Positions 9,804 through 18,375 of a stretch of 64,000 bases of DNA are shown piece by piece (the first letter of the stretch is position 1; each line of letters opens with the position of its first letter). A model generated the notes under the pieces. It ran no database searches. It saw only the letters and a program-made list of their open reading frames with translations, and was not told where the DNA came from. The position numbers and the translations under genes are program-made. Where the stretch lies: assembly GCA_018268935.1 (NCBI GenBank), contig JAFDVS010000065.1, positions 1 through 64,000 of the forward strand. Reading direction: 5' to 3'. The stretch is from Acidobacteriota bacterium. Its GTDB lineage: Bacteria > Acidobacteriota > Terriglobia > Bryobacterales > Bryobacteraceae.

Positions 9804-11053
9804 TCCGCCACTCCACACCAACGGCACACCATATCCAGCAGCGCCTCGGCCGCCTGATCCAGCGTGTCCAATTCCACATACTCATCGGCGGCGTGCGTGT
9901 TGCCGCCACGCGGCCCCCACAGTAACGCAGGCATGCCGAATTCGTGAAACAGAAACAAATCGCATGGCCCTTCAATCCCTGCCACTTCCGGTATCCGGCC
10001 TAATACCGCCGCCGCAGAGGCGCACATCGCCTCCACCAATGGATCTGCCGCCGCTGTAAACGATCCCGGCATCCATCGAATCGGCAGTTCCACCGCGGGT
10101 TCGGTGGGAAACAACTGCGGCTCCTTCCACGCCAGGCTCCGCAACCACGCGAAAAACTCCCGCTCCACGTCTTCCTGCATCTCTCCTGGCATCATCTGCC
10201 AGTACATCTCAATGCGGCACTCCTCAGGATTGGTGATCGGCTCGCGAAAGCCCCAGGGTCCGGTCGTGATCTTGGTGATCGACACCGGCACCGGATCGGC
10301 GCACGCCGCATACATCGGATGCACCTCCACCTTCGCCCGCCGCTTCGCCGCGAAAGCCTCCACTTCGTTCAGGAAGAATCGCAATGCGTTGATTACCCCG
10401 GAAGGAAACTTGTCCGCAGTCAACACTCCACCGGCGCCGCGCAGGGTAATGTGCGCCGTCCGGCCGCCCCGCTGCGCCGGACACACCCGCAGAAACGAAG
10501 GCTCTGTAATAATCGCGCCATCCGCCACATCGCCTCGAACGCGCCCCGCCAGAGTGCCATTGGCGCCTCCGAATTCCTCATCCACCACCGTTTCAATCAG
10601 CAGATCGCCTTTTAGCGTCACACCCCGGCGCTGCAATTCCTCGGCGACATAGAGGTTCATCGCAACCCCTGCCTTCATGTCGTTGGCGCCGCGCCCATAC
10701 AGGCGATTGCCGTCGATCTCCCCACTGAATGGGCCGCGAGTCCATGCCTGTGACCCCGCCGGCACCGTATCGATGTGTCCCGAGAGAATCAGCGATCGCC
10801 CTCCTCCCTGCCCCTTTCTCCGTCCGGCCATGTTGTACCGGCCGGTGTAATCGCGGCCCGGCCAATACCATCGATGCTCCCGAATCCCGTTCACTTCATC
10901 CGGCCGGTACGATTCGGTCTGCAAGCCGCACCGCCGGAAATGCGCCGAAACATATTCCTGGCAGGATGTTTCCGCGCCCACAGGAGGCGTGTTTTCCGAT
11001 GGAGTTCGCACCAGGTCCTGCAGAATTTGGTGCAGTCTCTCGCGCTGCAACAT
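9794..11053 (-). CDS. M20 family metallopeptidase / deacylase
   Basis: A 419-residue zinc hydrolase of the ArgE/DapE/ACY1 (M20) family. Ligands visible: LSGHIDTVPAG (His, Asp), GRGANDMKAG (bridging Asp), VVDEEFGGANG (catalytic Glu pair), IITEPS and the C-terminal NTHAADEYVE (His). The start at 11053 is set by a TAATG overlap with the stop of the permease upstream; the frame stays open further 5' but that part overlaps the permease in another frame. It is the last gene of a four-gene operon (receptor, GH20, permease, M20). In that setting it may cleave peptides or remove N-acyl groups from imported amino sugars or glycopeptides, which is inference. It overlaps the convergent DUF1080 gene by 10 bases. 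Confidence 0.88.
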   Translation of the reverse strand: MLQRERLHQILQDLVRTPSENTPPVGAETSCQEYVSAHFRRCGLQTESYRPDEVNGIREHRWYWPGRDYTGRYNMAGRRKGQGGGRSLILSGHIDTVPAGSQAWTRGPFSGEIDGNRLYGRGANDMKAGVAMNLYVAEELQRRGVTLKGDLLIETVVDEEFGGANGTLAGRVRGDVADGAIITEPSFLRVCPAQRGGRTAHITLRGAGGVLTADKFPSGVINALRFFLNEVEAFAAKRRAKVEVHPMYAACADPVPVSITKITTGPWGFREPITNPEECRIEMYWQMMPGEMQEDVEREFFAWLRSLAWKEPQLFPTEPAVELPIRWMPGSFTAAADPLVEAMCASAAAVLGRIPEVAGIEGPCDLFLFHEFGMPALLWGPRGGNTHAADEYVELDTLDQAAEALLDMVCRWCGVADQG

Positions 11054-12384
11054 TACAGCTCCAATCTCTTCGGCGCCAGCCGGAATCCACGTGTCAGCAC
11101 GGCCAGATAAACCAGCCCCGCGCCAAGCCACGCAAACCCGGCCATCTGTGCCGCGCTGCTTAAGCTCAGCCATAAGTACACGCACACCACCGCTCCCAAA
11201 AGCGGGAACAGGAAGTAGTGCCAGAAGTCGCTCCCACCGCGCCGTCCGCCCCGGAAATAGTAATGCACAATCACGCTCAGATTCACCAGCGTGAAGCCGC
11301 AGAACGCACCGAAATTCAGAAGTTCCACGATCATCTGAAACCCCGCCAGCATCGATCCCACCAGCGACAGCGCCCCCATAAACCAGATCGCCCGTTGCGG
11401 CGCCGCCGATGCCTCATCCACATGCCCGAACAGCCACCGGCTCAATGCGCCATCGCGCCCCATACCCAGCAGCAGCCGCGACGCACCCGCTTGCCCCGTC
11501 ATCGCCGACGCCAGCCCAGCCACCAGCAGCGCCATGGTGATCCAACCGAACATCCACGGCCCGCCGATCCGCGAACCGATATCCAATATCGCCGTCTCCA
11601 CTTGCGGGAAAGCCTTATAATCCGGCCACACCAGCGTCGCCAGGTACACCGTCACCGCGCAGATCGCCGCCTGCAGCACGCAGGTCAACACCGTGGCAAA
11701 CGCCACATCGGATTCCGGATTGTGGCTCTCCTCCGCCAGTGTGGTCACGGCGTCGAAGCCGATATACGACAACGCCGAAATGCCCGCACCCATCATCAGC
11801 GAACGCAGCGTGAACGTCTGCTCATGGAAGATCGCCACCGGCGACCACAGCGACCCGCCCGAGGCCACCACATGCCGGATCGCCAGCACTGCAAACAGCA
11901 CCGCCGAGGTCGACAGCACCACCATCAACACCGTGTTCGCCCTCGCCGTCGCCTTGATCCCGCGCACGTTCACCAGCGTGATCGCCAGCGAGAACAGCAC
12001 CAGCCAAACGGCATAGGGCACCGTAGGCAGCAGCCGCGCCGCCGTCAATGCCGCGTAGACGATGCTCAACAACGGAATCAAAAAGTAGTCCAGCAACATC
12101 GCCCAACCTGCCAAAAAGCCGAGATGCTCATTCCACCCGCGCTGTACAAAGCAGTAGGTGGAACCAGCCACCGGAAACGCCGCCGCCATTCGCGCATAAC
12201 TCGCCGCGGTGAACAACATCGCCACCATCGCCACCAGATAACTCAACGTGGCGTGGCCTCCGGAAATCTGTTGCACCGTTCCAAACACCGGATACGGCGC
12301 CGTCGGCGTCAGAATCACCAACCCGTAAACAATCAGATCGCGCCGCGACAAAACCCGCCGCAGCGAGGGCTCTTTACTCTTCAA
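11053..12384 (-). CDS. APC superfamily amino acid/amine permease
   Basis: A 443-residue inner-membrane transporter with about twelve hydrophobic helices. The N-terminal region (TPTAPYPVFGTVQQISGGHA) resembles the helix-1 substrate loop of putrescine/amino-acid importers in the APC superfamily, and TLAEESHNPESD and VNVRGIKATARAN are conserved loop signatures. The start overlaps the stop of the GH20 gene by 11 bases and its stop overlaps the M20 start by one base (TAATG), so it is fully embedded in the operon. It probably imports an amine, amino acid or small peptide-like product released by the operon's hydrolases; the substrate cannot be read from the sequence. Confidence 0.9.
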   Translation of the reverse strand: MKSKEPSLRRVLSRRDLIVYGLVILTPTAPYPVFGTVQQISGGHATLSYLVAMVAMLFTAASYARMAAAFPVAGSTYCFVQRGWNEHLGFLAGWAMLLDYFLIPLLSIVYAALTAARLLPTVPYAVWLVLFSLAITLVNVRGIKATARANTVLMVVLSTSAVLFAVLAIRHVVASGGSLWSPVAIFHEQTFTLRSLMMGAGISALSYIGFDAVTTLAEESHNPESDVAFATVLTCVLQAAICAVTVYLATLVWPDYKAFPQVETAILDIGSRIGGPWMFGWITMALLVAGLASAMTGQAGASRLLLGMGRDGALSRWLFGHVDEASAAPQRAIWFMGALSLVGSMLAGFQMIVELLNFGAFCGFTLVNLSVIVHYYFRGGRRGGSDFWHYFLFPLLGAVVCVYLWLSLSSAAQMAGFAWLGAGLVYLAVLTRGFRLAPKRLEL

Positions 12385-14614
12385 GCCGCGCCTCGGCCAA
12401 ACCCTTCACCGGAACGTTGTGCTGCCTGGCAAATGCCTCCAGCAGTTTGCGAAGGCTGCCTCGCCATTGCTCCATGCCCATGCTTTTCTCGGCCGCGAAC
12501 ATGTAGCCAAGGTCCGCCGTACGCGCGCCCCAGTGGTCTTTCACGTCGTCCAGCACTTGCACAAATTGCCTTCCGCCCACCGTGCGGCCCTTTGGAAACT
12601 GGCTCTTCTCAAACGTGGCCTGCACTGCGGTGTACGATGCCAGGCCTTCCTTCTCCGCGCGTCCAATGCGGTTGTACGCCGACACCAGATGGCCCACAGC
12701 CTGTGCCGGATCCTTCGCCGCGAACGACCGCGCGCGATCTAAATCGCGCTCCGCGTCCGCCAGGGCATACAACAGCCGCCAGTGATGCCCGACGAAATGC
12801 GCCAGCGACAGCATCACCTCCAGGTTGTACGCATTGCGCGGCCCACGCCCGATCTGTTCCTGCAGCGCATGCACCAGTTGATCATTCTCCAACTGGCGCG
12901 CCGAAGCCATGCGTAAATACTCGCGATACTTCGCCGCGAACTCCGGCTTCATCGCAAGCGATCCCGCCTCCGGAAGCGGCGGCATGCGCAGCGTCTGATC
13001 GTACCGCGTGGTGCCTCTTCCCTTGCCGTACGAGTTGCCATACCCCGGCCCACGCACCTTGCTCACCACGCGTTCCCATGTGCGCTGCCAGGCACGCGCC
13101 TGCCGCTGCATCATGCGATACACCTCCACCATGCCCGCCGACTCCGGCCCATAGTAGACATTCATGAACTCCGCCGTATGCTGCTCCGGCGAGGGCGATC
13201 CCGGATGCCATCCATAGCGCGCCGCCGCGGCCCATCCCAACCAGAACGTCTCATTGTGCAATCCCGAATCGCCCCATGCCGCGCCGAACAATCCAATCGG
13301 GTTCGCTCCCCACACCCGCGCCGACGGCACTTGCGAGAACACACTGCGAATGCGCCCCGCCGCGACGCCCCGTTCAAACTCCAGCGGATCGTCATCTCCC
13401 GCTGCCGGTGAATCGCCGAGATTCGCATCCAGCGGCAGATGATCCGGAAACAGAAACTCCGCCCCCTGCATCGACACATACACCAACTGCCGCCTGCCTT
13501 CCGCCTTCTGCAAGGGCAGATACTCCTCCTCGCCCATCACGCCGTCGATGACATCCGGCGGAATGATCTTTAGATGCTGCGGCAGCAGCGGATATTCAAT
13601 CCACGCCAACATCCGCCGCCCGCGCGAAGCGAGATGATCCCGCGCCCGCTTGGCAAACTCCGCCCATGCGATACTACGGTTCTCCTCGTTGTAAGGCCGC
13701 GAGCAATTGTTCCCCATACCCGCGTAGTAAACTTCGTCCGTGGAAACGAAGAACAGATCCACGCCCTTCGTCGCCGCGATCACGTCATCGTACATCCGGA
13801 ACAGCAGCTTGTACGTTTCCTCGTTGCAAAGATCGGCCTGATAGTTATTCCCATCCGCCTTCAGATGCGCATACCGCGGATGCTTCAACACGTAGGAAAG
13901 ATGCGCCGGAGATTGAATGACAGGCACAACCTGAATAAACCGTTCCAGCCCATAGTTCACAATCTCCTGCAACTCGGCCGCTGTGAACGCCCCCGGCGCG
14001 CCGATATCCGGCACCGACGGATACGCGAACTTGTCTTCCAACTCGAACCCGATCCGGTTCACCTTGAAGCGCACGGCCCAATCCAGGTAGCGCTTCAACG
14101 TCTCCATCCGGTCCTGATGATGCTTCGTGTCCCAATGGAGAAACCGCATCTCCAGCGCAGGCCAGTCTTCAATAGACGCCTCCGGCAGCAGCAGTGCGCC
14201 CCGAGGCCCCGGCTTCAGTAATTGCAGAAAAGTCTGCACACCGTAGAGCAGACCCGCGTCACTGTTGCCCGTGATCGATACCGCGCCGGGCTTCACTTCC
14301 AACGTGTAGCCCTGCGCCTTCACGCCGGTCGCGCCTTTGCTCACCGCCAGCCGCACCACTTTCGATTTCGCGGCGGCGCCGATCGTCAAGCCATGAAACG
14401 CGCGTAAGTCTCCGGCTAGCGAGCGAATCGCGATATGCGTTACCGGCAGCGCTTCTGCCCGGTAGCTCCACGACTCATCGAAGACGATGTCCCCCACGCC
14501 CAGCGTCACCTTCTGCGGCGTTGGAATCACGGCGTGCCCGCGCAGCCAGAGAGGAGTAGCCGGCGGCTCAGCCTGCAGGCCGCCGGCGATAAGAACAATC
14601 GCTGTCCAAAGCAT
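12374..14614 (-). CDS. GH20 family beta-N-acetylhexosaminidase-like protein
   Basis: A 746-residue secreted glycoside hydrolase. A signal peptide (LWTAIVLIAGGLQA) precedes a GH20b-like N-terminal domain (VIPTPQKVTLG, GYTLEVKPG, LLYGVQTFLQLLK), then the catalytic barrel (IEDWPALEMRFLHWDTKHHQ). The acid/base pair is present as STDEVYYAG around residue 290; the canonical HxGxDE is altered, so the protein belongs to a divergent branch and its specificity is less certain. About 300 further residues at the C-terminus are largely helical. It begins three bases after the stop of the TonB-dependent receptor, the usual pairing of an outer-membrane importer with its polymer-degrading enzyme. Chitin, peptidoglycan or host-type glycan fragments are possible targets. 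Confidence 0.85.
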   Translation of the reverse strand: MLWTAIVLIAGGLQAEPPATPLWLRGHAVIPTPQKVTLGVGDIVFDESWSYRAEALPVTHIAIRSLAGDLRAFHGLTIGAAAKSKVVRLAVSKGATGVKAQGYTLEVKPGAVSITGNSDAGLLYGVQTFLQLLKPGPRGALLLPEASIEDWPALEMRFLHWDTKHHQDRMETLKRYLDWAVRFKVNRIGFELEDKFAYPSVPDIGAPGAFTAAELQEIVNYGLERFIQVVPVIQSPAHLSYVLKHPRYAHLKADGNNYQADLCNEETYKLLFRMYDDVIAATKGVDLFFVSTDEVYYAGMGNNCSRPYNEENRSIAWAEFAKRARDHLASRGRRMLAWIEYPLLPQHLKIIPPDVIDGVMGEEEYLPLQKAEGRRQLVYVSMQGAEFLFPDHLPLDANLGDSPAAGDDDPLEFERGVAAGRIRSVFSQVPSARVWGANPIGLFGAAWGDSGLHNETFWLGWAAAARYGWHPGSPSPEQHTAEFMNVYYGPESAGMVEVYRMMQRQARAWQRTWERVVSKVRGPGYGNSYGKGRGTTRYDQTLRMPPLPEAGSLAMKPEFAAKYREYLRMASARQLENDQLVHALQEQIGRGPRNAYNLEVMLSLAHFVGHHWRLLYALADAERDLDRARSFAAKDPAQAVGHLVSAYNRIGRAEKEGLASYTAVQATFEKSQFPKGRTVGGRQFVQVLDDVKDHWGARTADLGYMFAAEKSMGMEQWRGSLRKLLEAFARQHNVPVKGLAEARLEE

Positions 14615-14617
14615 GAA

Positions 14618-17600
14618 TCAGAAGTTTACCCGAAGCGAGAACTGGATGATGCGCGGACCATTCGCCTGTACGCTCAGATCCTGCAGTCCAGTCGTGTTGT
14701 TCGGATTGCCGTCCACGGGGTGATTCCAGAAGTTGAAGAAGTCCGCGCTGAATTGGACGTTGCGCTGCTCGCTGAAATCGAAGCTCTTCAGCAACCGCAC
14801 GTCGGTGTTCCACGCGCCAGGCCCCAGCATGAATGCACGCGAGTTCCAGCTCACCGTGTCTGTGATCGGCGTCTGGCGGATCGTTCCGTTGGCCAGCGTC
14901 TGTGGCAACCGGTTGTCGAACCGTGGCCCCAGTTGGCGCAGAATGCGCTGCCCCTGATCCAGAGGAACCAGTTTCTGCAGCGCCGCCGCGTCCACGTTTG
15001 TCGCCAGCCGCGGATCGAAGTCGCCCGCAAACCACAGCCGCTGCGGACGGCCTGCGAAGGTGAGTGTCAGCCGGTCATCCGCCGACAGCGTCGGATCGCC
15101 GAACAGGTAACGCGCCGGATTGATGCCCATCCAGCGGCCGCCGCGCCAGTCGCCGTTCAAAGCAATGTGCCAGCCGCCGATGACATGATTCAATCCGCTC
15201 GACGCGCTGCCGCCAAACTTCTTGCCTTTCCCAAAGGGAAGATCGTAGTAGGCGTTGTAGCGAATGTGCTGCGGAGGCACTTCCGTCGAGTTCTGTTTCC
15301 CAAGCTTGAGCAACTGATCGTAGGTCAGGTTGCCGCCACCTAGCAATTGCACATTCTCCGGAACCTGGTAGATGCCGTTCGTCGAGTTGATGCTCCCATT
15401 GCCCGATGTGAATCCGCCCGCATCCGACGTTGTCAAAGACCGCGTGAACACATAGAAGAACTGGAACTGCAGCCCGTTCGAGAAGCGCCGCTCCAGTTCG
15501 CCCTGCAAGCTGTGTGTGTCGGAGAAACCCGTGCGATTGGTGGCACTCGAAAATCCCCAGTCTTTGTTTACTCGCATCAAATCGCGATTGCCGGGAGGAT
15601 TCTGCCCCGTCCGCGCCACATAGTTGAACTCTGCTTCGCGCTGGTTGATCGAGTACTTCTGCTCCAGGTCGCGGGCGTGGTTGCCGATATAGCTCAACCG
15701 CAGCGATGTCTCGCGCATCACTTCCCGCTCGAAGGTCAGGTGCCAGGTCTGCGCCCGCGCATCTTTCCATCCGAATGCATCGAGCGGCACCATCGGACGC
15801 GCCGTGTCCGGCAATGCCACAATGCCCTGCGTATTCACCACCGCACGGCCGACGAAAAAGTCCGGCCGTGGCGCGGTCCGAACCGCGAACGTCGAAGTGC
15901 CATCGGCCACCGAAATGTTGTTCTCAAAGCGCAGGTTCAACGGCGGGTTCGTCCGCGACGCCTGCAGGATCTGCGACAAAGGCAGCGTCCAGAAATACTC
16001 GCCGTAGTTCGCGCGCAACACCGTCTTGTCGTTCAACCGGAACGCAGCGCCGATGCGGGGGCCGAAATTGTTGTTGTCCGCGGCCAGCAGGTTTCCAGGC
16101 AATCCGGCTGCATCCGCCGTACGCCACGTCAACCCGCGCTTCGCCCACGATGCCAGCACCGACGGCGGCACGCCCGGCAGGCTTTCCATCGTCGTGCTTC
16201 CCGGGGTGATCACTTCGAAGCGGTTCGCAAAGTTCCGCAGATCCACGTTCACCAGCCGGTTGTACTTCTCTCTGTACGCCGTCCATTTGTCCCAGCGCAT
16301 GCCGAAATCAAGCGTCAACCGCGAGTTCACTTTCCACGTGTCCTGCACATACAGTCCGACTTCCTTCTGCTCAAAGTAGAAGAAGCCGCGGTTGTACTGG
16401 TTCGAAAGATACGTGGGAAGACCCAACGCCATCGCCGCCAATCCGTCGCCCGTGAACGGCACCGCGTTGTCGCTCGCCGCATCGTACTGCGCCGTCCAAT
16501 CGCCCGCGAAATCATGCGATCCCTGGCTCTGCTGCAGCTCCTGAATGTTGTTGAACTCCAGCCGGAACTTGCCGCCGAACTTCACCGTGTGCCGGCCCCG
16601 AATCCACGTCGAGTTGTTCTCCAGCACGTGGCCCGTCAATTTCTCATCCTTGCGATTGTCCGCGTCCCAGCCGAAATTGTCCGTGTAGATGGAAGGCCAC
16701 CCGCGGGCGCCAAACGGGTTCGGGAATCCCAACTGCTGGGGCCAGTCCGTGAAGTCCGCCAGGGTGCCCGAACTCTTCGGCGCACGGTTCACCGCAATCT
16801 GCGTTTCGGTGAACATGTTCGGTGTGAACAGGTGTGTCTCGCGAATATAGGCGTTGTAGATGCGCGCGTCCGTTCGCCCCGTCCCGAATCCATTGCTGAT
16901 ATCCGGACGCGGGGCGCCGAACACTCCTCCGAACTGTTTCCGATCCAGCACCGTCCGCGTCAACCGGCCGGAAATGCTGTCCTTGTCCGTAAACCGGTGA
17001 TCCCCGCGAAACGTGAGTGTGTTGGAGTTCTGATTGATCGGATAAAACTCACGCATATTCTGCCCTTGATAGGGATTGATCGGATCCGTCGGCACGTGCG
17101 TCACCGATTCCATGACGCCCAGCACGGGCGCGATGCGCGACCGCGGAATAATGTTGCTTGTGAACGGCGTGCGCGTACCCGTTGCCGTCGTGGTCAGCGG
17201 ATCATAGATCGCTGTTTGCCGGTTGTTCGAATCAATCACCCCGGCAAAATTTCCCTGCCACATCTCCGGCGTTGGCACCACGTCCGAATAGAAACTCTTC
17301 TGCCGTTGCCGCAATCCTTCATAGGCGGCGAAGAAGAACGTCTTGTTTTTGCCATTGTAGACTTTCGGGATCAGCACGGGCCCACCCACCGAAGCACCGA
17401 ATTCATTGCGGATCAGCAGTGCCGGCGTGTTGCCGTCCTGCCGCTGCCGCGCGCGCAATCCGCCACCGTTGTTGCGTAGAGTCTCAAACAGCGATCCGTG
17501 AAACTCATTGGTGCCGCTCTTTGTCACCAGCGTCACCGTGGCCGGACGCGAATACTGCGCATTCGACCCGGACGTCTCAATGCGGAATTCCTGCACCGTG

Positions 17601-18214
17601 TCGAGTCCGGGTGAAACGCCCCCGCGTAACCCGCCTCCGAACCGGTCCACCAGCGAAATGCCGTCCAACAGCATCTCGGCCGATCCGACCTTCATGCCGT
17701 TCACGCGTGGCGAACCGCCACCTTCGACACCGGGCGTCAAATCAAACAAGGTCGCCACGCTGCGCCCGTCCAACGGCAATTGCCGGATCCGCAGCGCGTC
17801 CTTGACATCGGCGATTTCCGCGCTCTCCGTGGTGATCACCGGCGCGGCGCCGGACACCTCCACCACCGAATCGACACTGCCCACTTCCAGCATCGGCTCC
17901 ACTGTGGCCGTTTGTCCGGCTTCCAGCAGCAGCGATCCGCTCCATTTCTTGAATCCGGAAAGCTCCACCGCCAGGTTGTACGAACCCGGGGGCACCGAGC
18001 CGAAATAATAAATCCCCGCTTCGGAGGAAACCGCACTGCGGGAAATGTTCGTCGTGCGATGAGTCAAGGTTAGTTTGGCATTCGGAACCGCGGACCGCGT
18101 CGCGTCCTGGACTGTTCCACGCACCACGCCGGTTCCGGACTGGGCCACCAGTAGCGCCGGAAGCATCACGGCGCAGAGAATTGCCACCATCAAAAAGCGC
18201 AAGCGAGAATTCAT
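14618..18214 (-). CDS. Oar-type TonB-dependent receptor with carboxypeptidase-regulatory-like domain
   Basis: A 1198-residue outer-membrane protein. Order: signal peptide (LRFLMVAILCAVMLPALLVAQ), carboxypeptidase-regulatory-like beta sandwich (GVVRGTVQDATRSAVPNAKL to SGFKKW), a plug with LPLDGRSVATLFDLTPGV and VTLVTKSGTNEFHGSLFE, then the large barrel ending in RIIQFSLRVNF. This is the class expanded in Acidobacteria and thought to bind large glycans or peptides. Met at 18214 is chosen because it has SD GAGGT six bases upstream (18219-18224 region) and an immediate signal peptide; a Met four codons earlier is possible. It is the first gene of the GH20 operon, and a strong promoter and TTACTT boxes lie upstream. 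Confidence 0.93.
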   Translation of the reverse strand: MNSRLRFLMVAILCAVMLPALLVAQSGTGVVRGTVQDATRSAVPNAKLTLTHRTTNISRSAVSSEAGIYYFGSVPPGSYNLAVELSGFKKWSGSLLLEAGQTATVEPMLEVGSVDSVVEVSGAAPVITTESAEIADVKDALRIRQLPLDGRSVATLFDLTPGVEGGGSPRVNGMKVGSAEMLLDGISLVDRFGGGLRGGVSPGLDTVQEFRIETSGSNAQYSRPATVTLVTKSGTNEFHGSLFETLRNNGGGLRARQRQDGNTPALLIRNEFGASVGGPVLIPKVYNGKNKTFFFAAYEGLRQRQKSFYSDVVPTPEMWQGNFAGVIDSNNRQTAIYDPLTTTATGTRTPFTSNIIPRSRIAPVLGVMESVTHVPTDPINPYQGQNMREFYPINQNSNTLTFRGDHRFTDKDSISGRLTRTVLDRKQFGGVFGAPRPDISNGFGTGRTDARIYNAYIRETHLFTPNMFTETQIAVNRAPKSSGTLADFTDWPQQLGFPNPFGARGWPSIYTDNFGWDADNRKDEKLTGHVLENNSTWIRGRHTVKFGGKFRLEFNNIQELQQSQGSHDFAGDWTAQYDAASDNAVPFTGDGLAAMALGLPTYLSNQYNRGFFYFEQKEVGLYVQDTWKVNSRLTLDFGMRWDKWTAYREKYNRLVNVDLRNFANRFEVITPGSTTMESLPGVPPSVLASWAKRGLTWRTADAAGLPGNLLAADNNNFGPRIGAAFRLNDKTVLRANYGEYFWTLPLSQILQASRTNPPLNLRFENNISVADGTSTFAVRTAPRPDFFVGRAVVNTQGIVALPDTARPMVPLDAFGWKDARAQTWHLTFEREVMRETSLRLSYIGNHARDLEQKYSINQREAEFNYVARTGQNPPGNRDLMRVNKDWGFSSATNRTGFSDTHSLQGELERRFSNGLQFQFFYVFTRSLTTSDAGGFTSGNGSINSTNGIYQVPENVQLLGGGNLTYDQLLKLGKQNSTEVPPQHIRYNAYYDLPFGKGKKFGGSASSGLNHVIGGWHIALNGDWRGGRWMGINPARYLFGDPTLSADDRLTLTFAGRPQRLWFAGDFDPRLATNVDAAALQKLVPLDQGQRILRQLGPRFDNRLPQTLANGTIRQTPITDTVSWNSRAFMLGPGAWNTDVRLLKSFDFSEQRNVQFSADFFNFWNHPVDGNPNNTTGLQDLSVQANGPRIIQFSLRVNF

Positions 18215-18229
18215 TGGGCACCTCATTGC

Positions 18230-18375
18230 TACTTACTTGCAGACCACAAGAAATTGGATACAAGAACGACAACTTTCCTGCATCATGGTTATCGCTGAAT
18301 GTAACCCGATCGACGCCCGATGTCAACCCTTCTTTCCCACTCGCCTCCGATTTACTTGCTATCAGGAAGTAAGTA
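18230..18375. promoter_or_regulatory. TTACTT boxes flanking the receptor promoter
   Basis: TACTTACTT at 18230-18238 has its exact inverted complement AAGTAAGTA at 18367-18375, and a third TTACTT lies at 18352-18357, forming a short inverted repeat with 18367-18372 (9-base loop). One site falls in the leader and two lie upstream of the -35 box, a layout that would suit a looping repressor such as the nearby ROK protein. No binding protein is known; this is inference. Confidence 0.4.
18298..18326 (-). promoter_or_regulatory. Sigma-70-type promoter of the receptor/GH20 operon
   Basis: On the minus strand TTGACA (plus coordinates 18321-18326) is followed after exactly 17 bases by TACATT (18298-18303). 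This is close to the housekeeping consensus and gives a predicted start near 18291, about 77 bases before the receptor start. It is the best promoter seen in the window. Confidence 0.75.

Noticed and set aside
11218..17479. Long plus-strand frames opposite the permease, GH20 and receptor genes.
   Set aside because: They are Arg/His/Pro-rich, lack any domain, and mirror strongly supported minus-strand genes; they are composition artefacts.
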